Shown piece by piece: positions 55,717 to 63,318 of a stretch of DNA of 64,000 nt. The number at the start of each line of letters is the position of its first letter. Within the stretch, counting starts at the first letter, position 1. Made by a program: the position numbers and the translations under genes. Origin of the DNA: Heyndrickxia acidiproducens DSM 23148 (lineage in GTDB: Bacteria > Bacillota > Bacilli > Bacillales > Bacillaceae_C). Under the pieces are notes generated by a model. That model saw only the letters and a list, made by a program, of their open reading frames with translations, made no database searches and was not told where the DNA came from. The stretch covers positions 16,411-80,410 of the forward strand of contig NZ_KB893986.1 in NCBI RefSeq assembly GCF_000374345.1. Reading direction: 5' to 3'.

Positions 55717-55938
55717 TCACAGGTTTAAGTAGTTTCCTTGATCAACTGCATCAAAGTCATAAGTGTTTGTGTTAGACTGATGGTTTGTGATGGAAAGATT
55801 TTCGCCTGTATTAAATGAGCCGGCTCCCGCAAATGTTTTGGTGGAAGCGACAGGATGGATCAAGAACACATCGCCGACATTAAAGACGCCGCTCGAACCG
55901 ATGCTGATGATTTGGACAGCGCCTACAAAACCGGGCAT
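55717..55938 (-). CDS. gerPA: GerPA spore germination protein
   Basis: 73 residues, the B. subtilis length. ATG 55938 (MPGFVGAVQIISIGSSGVFNVGD) ten bases after AAAGGA. The family has one short beta-rich domain with a Gly/Asn-rich tail. First gene of the gerP operon, driven by a SigK-type promoter about 60 bp upstream. Confidence 0.94.
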   Translation of the reverse strand: MPGFVGAVQIISIGSSGVFNVGDVFLIHPVASTKTFAGAGSFNTGENLSITNHQSNTNTYDFDAVDQGNYLNL

Positions 55939-56001
55939 AGCCCACACATCCTTTCCGGTTATGGCAACGGCATTGTTTGGAATGCGGCCTTTTCATATTT
56001 T

Positions 56002-56028
56002 TATTGTATGAGGGAAACGCAAAAAGGT
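56002..56028 (-). promoter_or_regulatory. SigK-type promoter of gerP
   Basis: On the minus strand AC (56028-56027), 16 bases, CATACAATA (56010-56002), a full match to AC-N16/17-CATANNNTA. gerP is known to be a SigK-dependent mother-cell operon in B. subtilis. Confidence 0.7.
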
Positions 56029-56077
56029 GATACATTCGCCTAAAACGGCTTGCGAAAACCCGAAAAGGAGGTTTGTA

Positions 56078-57232
56078 ATGCCTGAATTCCAGCCGGTAGA
56101 TGATCAAGAAAGAAATCCCGCGGTAGATGTGTTAAGAGGGATTTCACTGCTTGGCATTTTTGTTGTCAACATGCTTTTTTACCAATCCCCCTATCTTTAT
56201 GTGGATCCGTATGAATGGTTTCAAGGCGGGAACAGGGCCGCGGCAGAATGGATACAAGTGTTGTGCCAGTCCAGTTTTTATCCGATCTTTGCCCTTCTGT
56301 TCGGCTACGGTTTAATGGTCTTGAAAGAAAGGGCTGCTGAAAGGGGGGCGGCTTTCTCCCGTTATGCGCAGCGCCGGCTGCTTGTGCTGCTGTTTGTTGG
56401 GATGGTCCACGCTTTTCTGATCTGGGCGGGCGATATCCTGATTCCTTATGCGGTATTCGGTTTGATGCTGCTGCCGCTTTTGAAATGGGATGGAAAAATC
56501 CTGGTATATGCCGGGGCTGTCTTATATTTTATGCCGCATTTGCTTTTTGCGTTATATTTAATGGTAATGGCGGTAAAATTCCCCAATACAGCGTTGATCT
56601 TTGCTGATCTGATTAGCGTACAGGATTCAATTCGGGCTTATGCAGAGGGGAGTTTTGCTGAAATTTCAAGGCAAAGATGGCTCGACTGGAAGCATGTCTA
56701 TGGTTCTGCCCGCATTTTGCCGGTTTTCTTTGCTGTCTTTCCATTGATGGCGGCAGGTGCCGGCATTCGGAAAGAAAAGTGGTTTGAAAACAGAAATTCA
56801 AGTACCATAACATGGGTAATGGCTTTCGTTGTCTGCCTGGCAGCCGGGTTGTCGATAAAACTGCTCCCGGTGATGGCGGTGCCGAATCAGGCCTTTGTGT
56901 ATCTTCAGCAAACGATTGGCGGGGCAGTTTTAAGCGGCGCATACATCGCTCTTGTCATGCTTGTGATGCGGTTCCGTTTTGCACGGGTACTTTTAAAACC
57001 CCTTGCAAAAGCAGGGAAGATGCCGCTGTCCATTTATATTGGCCAGTCACTGGCGGGGACGTTTATCTTTTACGCTTACGGGCTCGGCCTGTACGGAAAG
57101 ATGGCAGTTGTAACAGGGATCTGGCTTGCCATCACCATCTTTCTTGTCCAGGTGCTGCTCGCGGAGTTATGGTTAATGCGGTTTCGCCGCGGCCCGCTTG
57201 AAGCCGTGGTCAGGGCTTTGATCCCAACATAA
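56078..57232 (+). CDS. DUF418-family membrane protein, C-terminus altered by a repeat
   Basis: 384 residues, about ten hydrophobic helices. ATG 56078 after AAAGGAGG. N-terminal motif DVLRGISLLGIFVVNM and the C-terminal GKMPLSIYIGQSLAG and FRRGPLEAVVRAL segments identify DUF418. The protein ends LIPT, where members usually continue with an aromatic-rich tail. The last codons and stop come from the left end of a structured repeat (TTGAT then CCCAACATAA), so insertion probably replaced the original tail. Function unknown; perhaps a membrane acyl-transfer protein. Confidence 0.85.
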   Translation: MPEFQPVDDQERNPAVDVLRGISLLGIFVVNMLFYQSPYLYVDPYEWFQGGNRAAAEWIQVLCQSSFYPIFALLFGYGLMVLKERAAERGAAFSRYAQRRLLVLLFVGMVHAFLIWAGDILIPYAVFGLMLLPLLKWDGKILVYAGAVLYFMPHLLFALYLMVMAVKFPNTALIFADLISVQDSIRAYAEGSFAEISRQRWLDWKHVYGSARILPVFFAVFPLMAAGAGIRKEKWFENRNSSTITWVMAFVVCLAAGLSIKLLPVMAVPNQAFVYLQQTIGGAVLSGAYIALVMLVMRFRFARVLLKPLAKAGKMPLSIYIGQSLAGTFIFYAYGLGLYGKMAVVTGIWLAITIFLVQVLLAELWLMRFRRGPLEAVVRALIPT

Positions 57233-57372
57233 CGGGCAGTAAGACTCCCGCCTCAAGATTTAAGGTACGAAATAGATAGGTGGGAGATCAAACTGCCCGT
57301 AAAGTTCCGGTTGGTTCAACTAACCATCAGTGGGGATGAAGAAAAACCCCACTGCTGGAAGTTTCACTTTAT
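57223..57372 (+). repeat. Solo IS605/omega-RNA-like structured repeat, copy 2
   Basis: 150 bp, preceded by TTGAT (57218-57222). CCCAACATAACGGGCAGT starts it; ACGGGCAGT pairs with ACTGCCCGT, an inner stem CTCCCGCCT pairs with AGGTGGGAG, a GGTTGGTT/AACTAACC stem follows and CAGTGGGG pairs with CCCCACTG. It ends GGAAGTTTCACTTTAT. This is the best-preserved copy. The left flank pentamer is the same as the known TAM of ISDra2 TnpB. Confidence 0.72.
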
Positions 57373-57419
57373 CTAAAAACGGCATCAATCACGAAAAAAA
57401 CGAAAAATGGGGTGTCTTT

Positions 57420-58307
57420 ATGAAATTTATCAGTTTTGAGTGGGAAGGAAAAGAGCAATATGGTGTGGTATATGATGAGAAAAAAATTTTAAACTTATCT
57501 CAAATCAGGTTAAAAGAATCATCTTTTCCCGAGGGGCTATTGGAAGGCATTCGCCAGGGAGAAGAATTTACAGGCCGGGTTGAACAAGTCCTTGCAAAAC
57601 CGGAGGCTGCCCTTGCAGCATTTTTTGTGCCGATGCAGGAGATCCGCTTTTTGCCGCCAATTCCGCATCCGCCAAAAAATATCATCTGTGTCGGGAAAAA
57701 CTACCGCGATCATGCGATTGAAATGGGCAGTGCAAAAGACATCCCGGAACATGTGATTGTATTTACGAAAGCAACAACAACGGTTAATGCGCATCTGGTG
57801 CCAATTGATTCCCATCGTGACGCCACAAAAGAGTTGGATTACGAAGGTGAACTGGCTGTCATCATCGGGAAAAAAGGCTCGCGAATTGATAAAAAAGATG
57901 CGCTTTCCCATGTATTTGGCTACACAATTTTAAATGACGTGACAGCAAGGGATCTTCAGCGTATCCATAAACAGTATTTTATCGGCAAAAGTTTGGATGG
58001 ATCCTGTCCAATCGGGCCGTGGATTGTCCACCATTCAAAAATCAAAAATCCGAATCAGCTTGACATTACGACAAAAGTGAACGGCGAAGTCCGCCAGCAT
58101 TCCAATACGGAAAATTTTATCTTTCCAATTGAAGAAATCATCTCTGAATTGTCAAAAGGAATGACGCTTGAACCCGGAGACATTATCGCAACAGGAACCC
58201 CGGCCGGAGTTGGAAACGGGTTTAATCCGCCGCGTTTCTTAGTACCGGGCGATGAAGTGGAAATTACGATCGAAGGCATTGGAACTTTGTACAATAAGGT
58301 AAAATAA
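57420..58307 (+). CDS. yisK: Fumarylacetoacetate hydrolase family protein YisK
   Basis: 295 residues (B. subtilis YisK 301). ATG 57420 with GGGGTG seven bases upstream; the frame runs back into the repeat but no better start exists there. The C-terminal FAH domain has KNIICVGKNYRDHAIEM, ELDYEGELAVIIGKK (metal ligands Glu/Glu/Asp), TILNDVTARDLQ, and GDIIATGTPAGVGNG. B. subtilis YisK is reported as an oxaloacetate decarboxylase linked to cell shape. Position before yisL matches. Confidence 0.93.
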   Translation: MKFISFEWEGKEQYGVVYDEKKILNLSQIRLKESSFPEGLLEGIRQGEEFTGRVEQVLAKPEAALAAFFVPMQEIRFLPPIPHPPKNIICVGKNYRDHAIEMGSAKDIPEHVIVFTKATTTVNAHLVPIDSHRDATKELDYEGELAVIIGKKGSRIDKKDALSHVFGYTILNDVTARDLQRIHKQYFIGKSLDGSCPIGPWIVHHSKIKNPNQLDITTKVNGEVRQHSNTENFIFPIEEIISELSKGMTLEPGDIIATGTPAGVGNGFNPPRFLVPGDEVEITIEGIGTLYNKVK

Positions 58308-58357
58308 GGTAATATAAAAATAATGGATAAGAAATAGACGAGTAAAGGGGATAAAAC

Positions 58358-58729
58358 ATGTTTACGAATACGGACGCGCATATTACAACATGGGCCGTTG
58401 CCTTGATTTTATTTATCGTGGCATTGTTTCTCCACAGGGCCCGCAATCAAAAAGGATTTAAAATTGTCCAAATGGTATTAAGAGTGTTTTACATTCTGAT
58501 CATCGTTACGGGTGCACTCCTGTTCTTCCACAATCAAAGCATAGACCCTGCCCTGTACGGTGTAAAGCTGCTTGGCGGCCTTCTGGTCGTTGGCTTTATG
58601 GAAATGCTCTTACTGCGGCTTTCCAAGGGAAAAAGTACGGGTGTGTTGTGGGTGTTATTGATCGTATTTTTTATTGGTGTAATCTATTTGGGGCTTAAAT
58701 TGCCGATCGGTTTCCACCCGTTCACGTAA
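58358..58729 (+). CDS. yisL: UPF0344 membrane protein YisL
   Basis: 123 residues, four hydrophobic helices (TTWAVALILFIVALFLH, VLRVFYILIIVTGALLFF, LLGGLLVVGFMEMLLLRL, LWVLLIVFFIGVIYLGL). Matches YisL in length (118) and neighbours. Function unknown. Confidence 0.92.
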   Translation: MFTNTDAHITTWAVALILFIVALFLHRARNQKGFKIVQMVLRVFYILIIVTGALLFFHNQSIDPALYGVKLLGGLLVVGFMEMLLLRLSKGKSTGVLWVLLIVFFIGVIYLGLKLPIGFHPFT

Positions 58730-58741
58730 AATTGTCCGGAA

Positions 58742-58776
58742 AAAGAAGGCAAACAGGACTTTGCCTTCTTTTCCGT
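58742..58776. terminator. Terminator between yisL and yisN
   Basis: AGAAGGCAAA (58744-58753) pairs with TTTGCCTTCT (58760-58769), with an A-run and TTTTCC, between convergent genes. Confidence 0.85.
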
Positions 58777-58782
58777 AAAGTT

Positions 58783-59352
58783 TCAGGATCCTTCCATTTT
58801 TTTTATCATCATCCGTTTGCCGGTACTAAAGGTGTAATCAAACCAGTGATCTTCCCGGCTTCTGAATATCTCAAAATGATGATGGACCGATAAGATGCAT
58901 TCCCCGTTGTCAAAAAGAATAAAATTGACCCCTTTTTGCTTTTTGTCCGCCGGCAGAAAAGACAGGGTATTATGACAGTATATACAGTCATAAATGGAGA
59001 AGCCGAAAACATTCAAGTGTGAAATAAAGCGCTTGAACAGGTCATCGTCCCATTCATCCAACAGCACTTCCAATGAAAAAAGAAGTGGTTTCCGGATACG
59101 GAGTGTTGCTTTGTCCATTAGCGGAATGGTTTCTTTTTGCAAACGAATCCTGCCGTCAGCTGCCAGCGTCCCTTTATGCCACCCGTCTGTTAACATGATT
59201 TCAACTTCCTGGCCGATAAAGTCTTCCAACATCGTAGCTTCGTCGGACTCATCATCAAAAAATACCCATTCATCGTTCAGCTTTTCGATTGTGCCGGTAA
59301 AAAAAGCGCGGGATTGGCGTTCAATCATTTTTAATCTATGCAATCGGCTCAT
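58783..59352 (-). CDS. yisN: DUF2777 protein YisN-like
   Basis: 189 residues, start ATG 59352 after GCGGAGG. Beta-rich start (RAFFTGTIEKLNDEWVFFDDESDEATML) and a C-terminal part with paired aromatic motifs (FGFSIYDCIYCHNTLSFL and HHHFEIFRSREDHWFDYTFSTGKRMMI); CxxC is CIYC. It resembles B. subtilis YisN, in the same place, but the call is by gist of sequence and synteny. Function unknown. Confidence 0.75.
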   Translation of the reverse strand: MSRLHRLKMIERQSRAFFTGTIEKLNDEWVFFDDESDEATMLEDFIGQEVEIMLTDGWHKGTLAADGRIRLQKETIPLMDKATLRIRKPLLFSLEVLLDEWDDDLFKRFISHLNVFGFSIYDCIYCHNTLSFLPADKKQKGVNFILFDNGECILSVHHHFEIFRSREDHWFDYTFSTGKRMMIKKMEGS

Positions 59353-59449
59353 GGTAATCCTCCGCTTTGATTGGCTCTACCCTATATGTTTTAGACAAGG
59401 CGGCATCATTTCATACATTTCTTTATGTAACCGGTTTATTTCAAAGGCC

Positions 59450-59489
59450 AAAAAAGCTGAAAAGCATAAAACTGCTTTTCAGCTTTTTT
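59450..59489 (-). terminator. Terminator of the SDR gene
   Basis: AAAAGCTGAAAAGCA (59452-59466) pairs with TGCTTTTCAGCTTTT (59473-59487); the minus strand ends in TTTTTGGCC. Confidence 0.88.
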
Positions 59490-59493
59490 CAAC

Positions 59494-60366
59494 TCAGCCG
59501 TTTAAAATCGTACCGCCGTTGACATGGATCATTTGTCCGGTGACATAGCTTGAATCATCGGATGCTAAATACACATAGGCAGGCGCAAGTTCTGACGGCT
59601 GGCCGGGGCGTTGCATCGGAACGTTAGCACCGAACTTTTTGACTTGTTCGGCAGAGAACGTTGATGGGATTAAAGGCGTCCAAATCGGTCCCGGCGCCAC
59701 ACCGTTTACACGGATCCCCTGTGAGACGAGAGAAGCTGACAGGGAGCGTGTGAAAGATACAATGGCTCCTTTTGTAGAAGAATAATCAAGCAATTGCGGG
59801 TTGCCCTTATAAGCTGTTACAGAAGCGGTATTGATAATGGAGCTGCCTTTTTTCAAATGCGGCAGCGCGGCTTTAACCATGAAAAATTGTGAAAAAATAT
59901 TGGTCCTGAATGTTTTAATCATTTGTTCTTCCGTAATGTCCAGAATGCTTTTTTGCGGGTGCTGTTCGGCAGCGTTATTCACCAAAATGTCCAGCTTGCT
60001 GAATTGGCTGATCACCTGCTGCACAGCATTTTGGCAGTGCTCTTCGCTGCCAATGTCACCGGAAATGATCAGGCATTCCCTGCCTTCCTTTTCGACAAGT
60101 TCCTTTGTATTTTTGGCATCTTCATTTTCACTTAAATAACAGATGGCAACATTTGCGCCTTCCTTAGCAAAATAGATCGCGACAGATTTTCCAATTCCGC
60201 TGTCCCCCCCGGTAATCAGGGCAACTTTTCCATCCAATTTTCCGCTGCCATGATAGCTGCCTTTCACGTTCTCAGGCTGAGGGTTCATTTCCGTTTCAAC
60301 GCCGGGCTGCCTGCTTTGCGTTTGTCCAGGCATCGTTTGTTTGGATGAACTTTGTTGGTTTGCCAA
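59494..60366 (-). CDS. General-stress short-chain dehydrogenase (YdaD/YhdF type)
   Basis: 290 residues. TTG start 60366, AAGGAG nine bases upstream. About 45 polar residues (MANQQSSSKQTMPGQTQSRQ...) precede the Rossmann fold: ALITGGDSGIGKSVAIYFAKEGA, LVNNAA, the catalytic Ser in INTASVTAYKG, and YSSTKGAIVSF (YxxxK), then PGPIWTPL. Such Bacillus proteins with long N-tails are SigB-regulated stress proteins; a SigB promoter precedes this gene. Reaction unknown; NADP(H) or NAD(H) oxidoreduction of a small substrate. Confidence 0.93.
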   Translation of the reverse strand: MANQQSSSKQTMPGQTQSRQPGVETEMNPQPENVKGSYHGSGKLDGKVALITGGDSGIGKSVAIYFAKEGANVAICYLSENEDAKNTKELVEKEGRECLIISGDIGSEEHCQNAVQQVISQFSKLDILVNNAAEQHPQKSILDITEEQMIKTFRTNIFSQFFMVKAALPHLKKGSSIINTASVTAYKGNPQLLDYSSTKGAIVSFTRSLSASLVSQGIRVNGVAPGPIWTPLIPSTFSAEQVKKFGANVPMQRPGQPSELAPAYVYLASDDSSYVTGQMIHVNGGTILNG

Positions 60367-60483
60367 TTATGACCACTCCTTGTTTCGTGAATTTTTAAAA
60401 AAGGGGAACGGGAAAACAATGGGTCGTTCCATTCAAAAAGCGTGCCGCATGCGGGAGGTCTTGTACACACGCATATTTAGTGT

Positions 60484-60509
60484 ATACCCAATCGGATTTT
60501 CTATTAACC
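60484..60509 (-). promoter_or_regulatory. SigB promoter of the SDR gene
   Basis: On the minus strand GGTTAA (60509-60504), 14 bases, GGGTAT (60489-60484), against the SigB consensus GTTTAA-N12/15-GGGTAT: five of six and six of six. The 5' leader would be about 110 bases. SigB control fits the family. Confidence 0.8.
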
Positions 60510-60640
60510 GGACCTAAAAAATCCAACGGGGAAAGGGCAGCGCTTTTTTCAGAAACAGAGAAGGAAATAAAAAAAGCCCATTTAACGGCATTCAACCCCC
60601 TGAGCCGGACTTGCAGACGGCCTGGGGGGTTCTTTATAAA
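60510..60640. other. Hairpin-rich intergenic region
   Basis: Contains AACCCCC (60594-60600) facing GGGGGTT, 38 bases in all, and, 15 bases from it, an AAAAAAGCCC run; on the minus strand this is a GGGCT followed by seven T. No gene supported. Confidence 0.5.
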
Positions 60641-60660
60641 AGGGCTGTTGGTGCAGCCCT
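60641..60660 (-). terminator. Terminator of the DUF3941 gene
   Basis: AGGGCTG-TTGGTG-CAGCCCT; on the minus strand TTTATAAAG follows. It overlaps the stop codon by one base. Confidence 0.75.
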
Positions 60661-60791
60661 TACAGATGATCGGTTTTTTTCGAATACTGATTTTTCCCTG
60701 CTTTGCGGTTTTTTTCCGCTTCCATATTTTTTTCATGGCGCAAAGCATTATTGTCGCGCGCTTTTTTGTCATTGTCAGATGTACGGGACAA
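60660..60791 (-). CDS. DUF3941-like micro-protein
   Basis: 43 residues, hydrophilic and highly charged: it begins MSRTSDNDKKARDNNALRHE and ends QYSKKTDHL. TTG start at 60791 with AAAGGAG eight bases upstream, a perfect ribosome site. The start (S.TSDNDKKA.DNNA.R.EKN) and the end match the DUF3941 proteins of Bacillus, as I remember them. It is a previously uncalled gene here because it is below usual size limits and starts with TTG. Function unknown; a spore- or stress-related role is possible. Confidence 0.82.
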   Translation of the reverse strand: MSRTSDNDKKARDNNALRHEKNMEAEKNRKAGKNQYSKKTDHL

Positions 60792-60856
60792 GCGAAAGTC
60801 TCCTTTCCTAAACAAGATCTCATGCTTAGCATATCCCGGTCAAAAAACGCTATGCA

Positions 60857-61714
60857 TTAGGGCAGTTGATTTAAGAAAAAGACGGACAATGTCCCGGGGC
60901 CGGCATGCGAACCAATCACAGAACCAATCGAATTGATCAAAAATTCCTTCGTTCCGAACCGTTCCTGGATGAGCTGCTTCATTTCTTCCGCTGCCGCCTC
61001 ATCATCGCCGTGGCAAATACCAATGAGTTGATGTTCAAGGTCAACACCGCGTTCTTCCATCATATCCAGCATGCGCTGCAGCAATTTCTTGCGTCCGCGG
61101 ATTTTTTCAATCGGGATAAGTTTTCCGTCTTCCACATCCAAAATCGGCTTAATGTTTAACAAGCCGCCTAAAAAAGCAGATGCTTTTGACAATCTGCCGC
61201 CCCTTGCAAGAAAATCCAAATCCGCTACGGTAAAAATATGTTCCATATGAGTGCTGCGGAATTCTATATCGCGGATAATCGCGTCTTTATCCGCACCGCT
61301 TTTCCATAAATCCGCAGCCGCTTTTACGATGAGGCCGTAGCCAATGGAAGCACATTTTGTGTCAATAATGGTTAAATCCAAATCCGGATAGGTATCTTTC
61401 ACCTGGTTGCGGATCATCATGGCAGTTTGGTATGTGCCGGATAACCGGGATGAAAAAGCGATGTAGATACCGCTATCCTTTGATTCAGCGAGCGCTGTAA
61501 ATTGTTTTTCAAAATGCTGGGGAGACGGCTGTGAAGTCTTTGTGTTCACACCGCTGCGAATGGCCCGGAAAACTTCTTTCGGGTTGATTTCCACCAGGTC
61601 TTCATAGGCTTTTTCTTTGACATATACAGTAAGAGGAATCAGTTCGACTTGATTTTCCCGGAAAAACGAAAGGGGGAGATCACATGCGCTGTCCGCGTAA
61701 ATTTTAATGCCCAT
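60857..61714 (-). CDS. yitS: DegV-family fatty-acid-binding protein (YitS-like)
   Basis: 285 residues. ATG 61714 (MGIKIYADSACDLP) with GAGGTGA upstream; the GTG at 61723 overlaps it. DegV signatures: YADSACDLP, TSQPSPQHFEKQF, ISSRLSGTYQTA-like (AFSSRLSGTYQTAM), and the RGGRLSKASAFLGGLLNIKPIL segment. DegV proteins bind fatty acids and present them to FakA kinase. Its neighbour yitT follows in the opposite direction, as in B. subtilis (yitS-yitT). Confidence 0.9.
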   Translation of the reverse strand: MGIKIYADSACDLPLSFFRENQVELIPLTVYVKEKAYEDLVEINPKEVFRAIRSGVNTKTSQPSPQHFEKQFTALAESKDSGIYIAFSSRLSGTYQTAMMIRNQVKDTYPDLDLTIIDTKCASIGYGLIVKAAADLWKSGADKDAIIRDIEFRSTHMEHIFTVADLDFLARGGRLSKASAFLGGLLNIKPILDVEDGKLIPIEKIRGRKKLLQRMLDMMEERGVDLEHQLIGICHGDDEAAAEEMKQLIQERFGTKEFLINSIGSVIGSHAGPGTLSVFFLNQLP

Positions 61715-61924
61715 CCTATTCACCTCTAAATTCGATAGTCTAGCTATAGTTTACCTATTCTGGGCAAATTGTACAATTTATACCGTTGCAGCAAATCCGC
61801 ATGCTAAAAAAGATGACCGGCCGTACAAATCCAACTTGAGCTGATCGGTGGGAGGATGTTTTTGGGCACAATAATGAATACTATCAGGCAAGCAGGATAA
61901 ACAAAGAGAAGGGAAGAGGCAAAA

Positions 61925-62779
61925 ATGGACAAATTCGATTTTGCGGAACAAGGCAAAAAAATCGCTGTGATTTTGTTTGGCGCTTTCTTGAATGCGATTG
62001 CCATGAATTGGTTTCTAAAGCCGGCCAATATTTATGCGAGCGGGTTCACCGGCCTGGCACAGCTCGTTTCCAAAATTTTGGCACAGTATACGCCACTCCC
62101 GGTTTCCACAGGTTTTTTGCTGCTTCTATTCAATATCCCTGTGGCAATTCTGGGGTGGAGAAAAATAGGAAAATCATTTACCCTTTACAGTTTTCTTTCT
62201 GTCCTCCTCATGTCCTTGTTTTTAGATTTCATTCCGATCCGAAAATCCACGCAAGATATTTTTCTTTATGCTGTTTTTGGCGGTGTGATTACAGCAACAG
62301 GGATCGGCATGACGCTGAAGTACGGCGCTTCAACGGGCGGCCTGGATATCATTGCGATGATTTTGTCGCGGATGAAGGATAAGCCGATTGGCAATTATTT
62401 TCTCCTGTTTAACGGGCTGATTATCGCAAGTGCCGGGGCGATTTACGGCTGGGATAAAGCTTTGTACACGCTTGTTTCCTTGTATACCAGTACACGCGTG
62501 ATCGATATGATCCATACGCGTTATCAGAAGTTAACGGCCATGATTATCACAAAACAGGCTGAAAAGATGAAAAAAGCCATCACGGCGCGCCTTGTCCGCG
62601 GCATTACGCTGATCCCGGTGAAGGGGGCTTTTTCCAACGAGAGCCGCGAAATGCTGATGACGGTGATTACCAGGTACGAATTATATGATCTTGAAAAAAT
62701 TATAAAAGAAACGGATCCGCAGGCTTTTACCAATATTGTACAGACCAATGCGGTCATCGGTTTCTTCAGGAAAGAGTGA
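61925..62779 (+). CDS. yitT: YitT-family membrane protein
   Basis: 284 residues (B. subtilis YitT 280). AAGGGAAGAGG precedes ATG 61925. About five N-terminal transmembrane helices (DUF161-like; ILFGAFLNAIAMNWFLKPANIYASGFTGLAQL, MTLKYGASTGGLDIIAMIL) and a C-terminal DUF2179 domain (KKAITARLVRGITLIPVKGAFSNESREMLMTVITRYEL). Transport role suspected; substrate unknown. The stop overlaps the next coding region. Confidence 0.93.
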   Translation: MDKFDFAEQGKKIAVILFGAFLNAIAMNWFLKPANIYASGFTGLAQLVSKILAQYTPLPVSTGFLLLLFNIPVAILGWRKIGKSFTLYSFLSVLLMSLFLDFIPIRKSTQDIFLYAVFGGVITATGIGMTLKYGASTGGLDIIAMILSRMKDKPIGNYFLLFNGLIIASAGAIYGWDKALYTLVSLYTSTRVIDMIHTRYQKLTAMIITKQAEKMKKAITARLVRGITLIPVKGAFSNESREMLMTVITRYELYDLEKIIKETDPQAFTNIVQTNAVIGFFRKE

Positions 62780-62784
62780 TTCCG

Positions 62785-63276
62785 GTGCCAGCGTGGTATA
62801 GTGAATATAGGAAAAAAAGGAAGTACCGGCAGCTAAGAAGATGGAAAGCAGGCATCCTGCTGGCCTTATTCGCTGTCTTCTTTTCAATTCCGGCCGGGGC
62901 AAAAGGAGATGAAAAAACGATGCCGGACTTTACTGTAAAAACTGCACAAAATGGCAGTCATCTTGAAATTAGTTTAACAGCAGCAAACCATTCAAATGAA
63001 GACATCCATTTGGAATTTCCAACAAGTAAGCAATACGATTTTACGGTCTACAACAGCCAGGGGCAGCCGCTGTATACATTTAGCAAAGGGAGACTGTTCC
63101 TGCAGGCAATTCAGCATATAACGCTTGAAAAAGGTGAAGAAAAAACATGGAAACAAGTTTGGAAAAATGCGGAAGCGCCCGGGACTTATACGGTCAAGGC
63201 TGAACTGCTGCCCTCTAAAATAAACGGAAAGCCGGGCCGGAAAATTCTGGCGGAGCAAACCTTTACGATTGAATAA
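62785..63276 (+). CDS. BsuPI-domain protein with N-terminal signal/anchor
   Basis: 163 residues from GTG 62785; GTG 62776 (166 residues) is an alternative. The basic N-terminus (YRKKRKYRQLRRWKAG) is followed by a hydrophobic stretch (ILLALFAVFFSIPAGAKG) with an AGA-type cleavage site. The rest is a beta-sandwich of the intracellular proteinase inhibitor type (SLTAANHSNEDIHLEFPTSKQYDFTVYNSQGQ, WKQVWKNAEAPGTYTVKAELLP). In B. subtilis ipi (BsuPI) also lies after yitT and is cytosolic; this one looks exported or anchored. Inhibition of a protease is inferred. Confidence 0.83.
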   Translation: MPAWYSEYRKKRKYRQLRRWKAGILLALFAVFFSIPAGAKGDEKTMPDFTVKTAQNGSHLEISLTAANHSNEDIHLEFPTSKQYDFTVYNSQGQPLYTFSKGRLFLQAIQHITLEKGEEKTWKQVWKNAEAPGTYTVKAELLPSKINGKPGRKILAEQTFTIE

Positions 63277-63285
63277 AATCTGTAT

Positions 63286-63318
63286 AAAAAGGAATAGCTG
63301 CCGGCCGGCAGCTATTCC
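63286..63318 (-). terminator. Perfect palindrome terminator at the DUF3813 stop
   Basis: GGAATAGCTGCC-GGCC-GGCAGCTATTCC at 63291-63318, a 28-base perfect palindrome. On the minus strand TTTTTATAC follows. It contains the stop codon of the upstream minus-strand gene. Confidence 0.8.

Noticed and set aside
60395..60832. 145-codon minus-strand frame
   Set aside because: It is in a different frame from the DUF3941-like gene, has no ribosome site and crosses two terminators and a SigB promoter.
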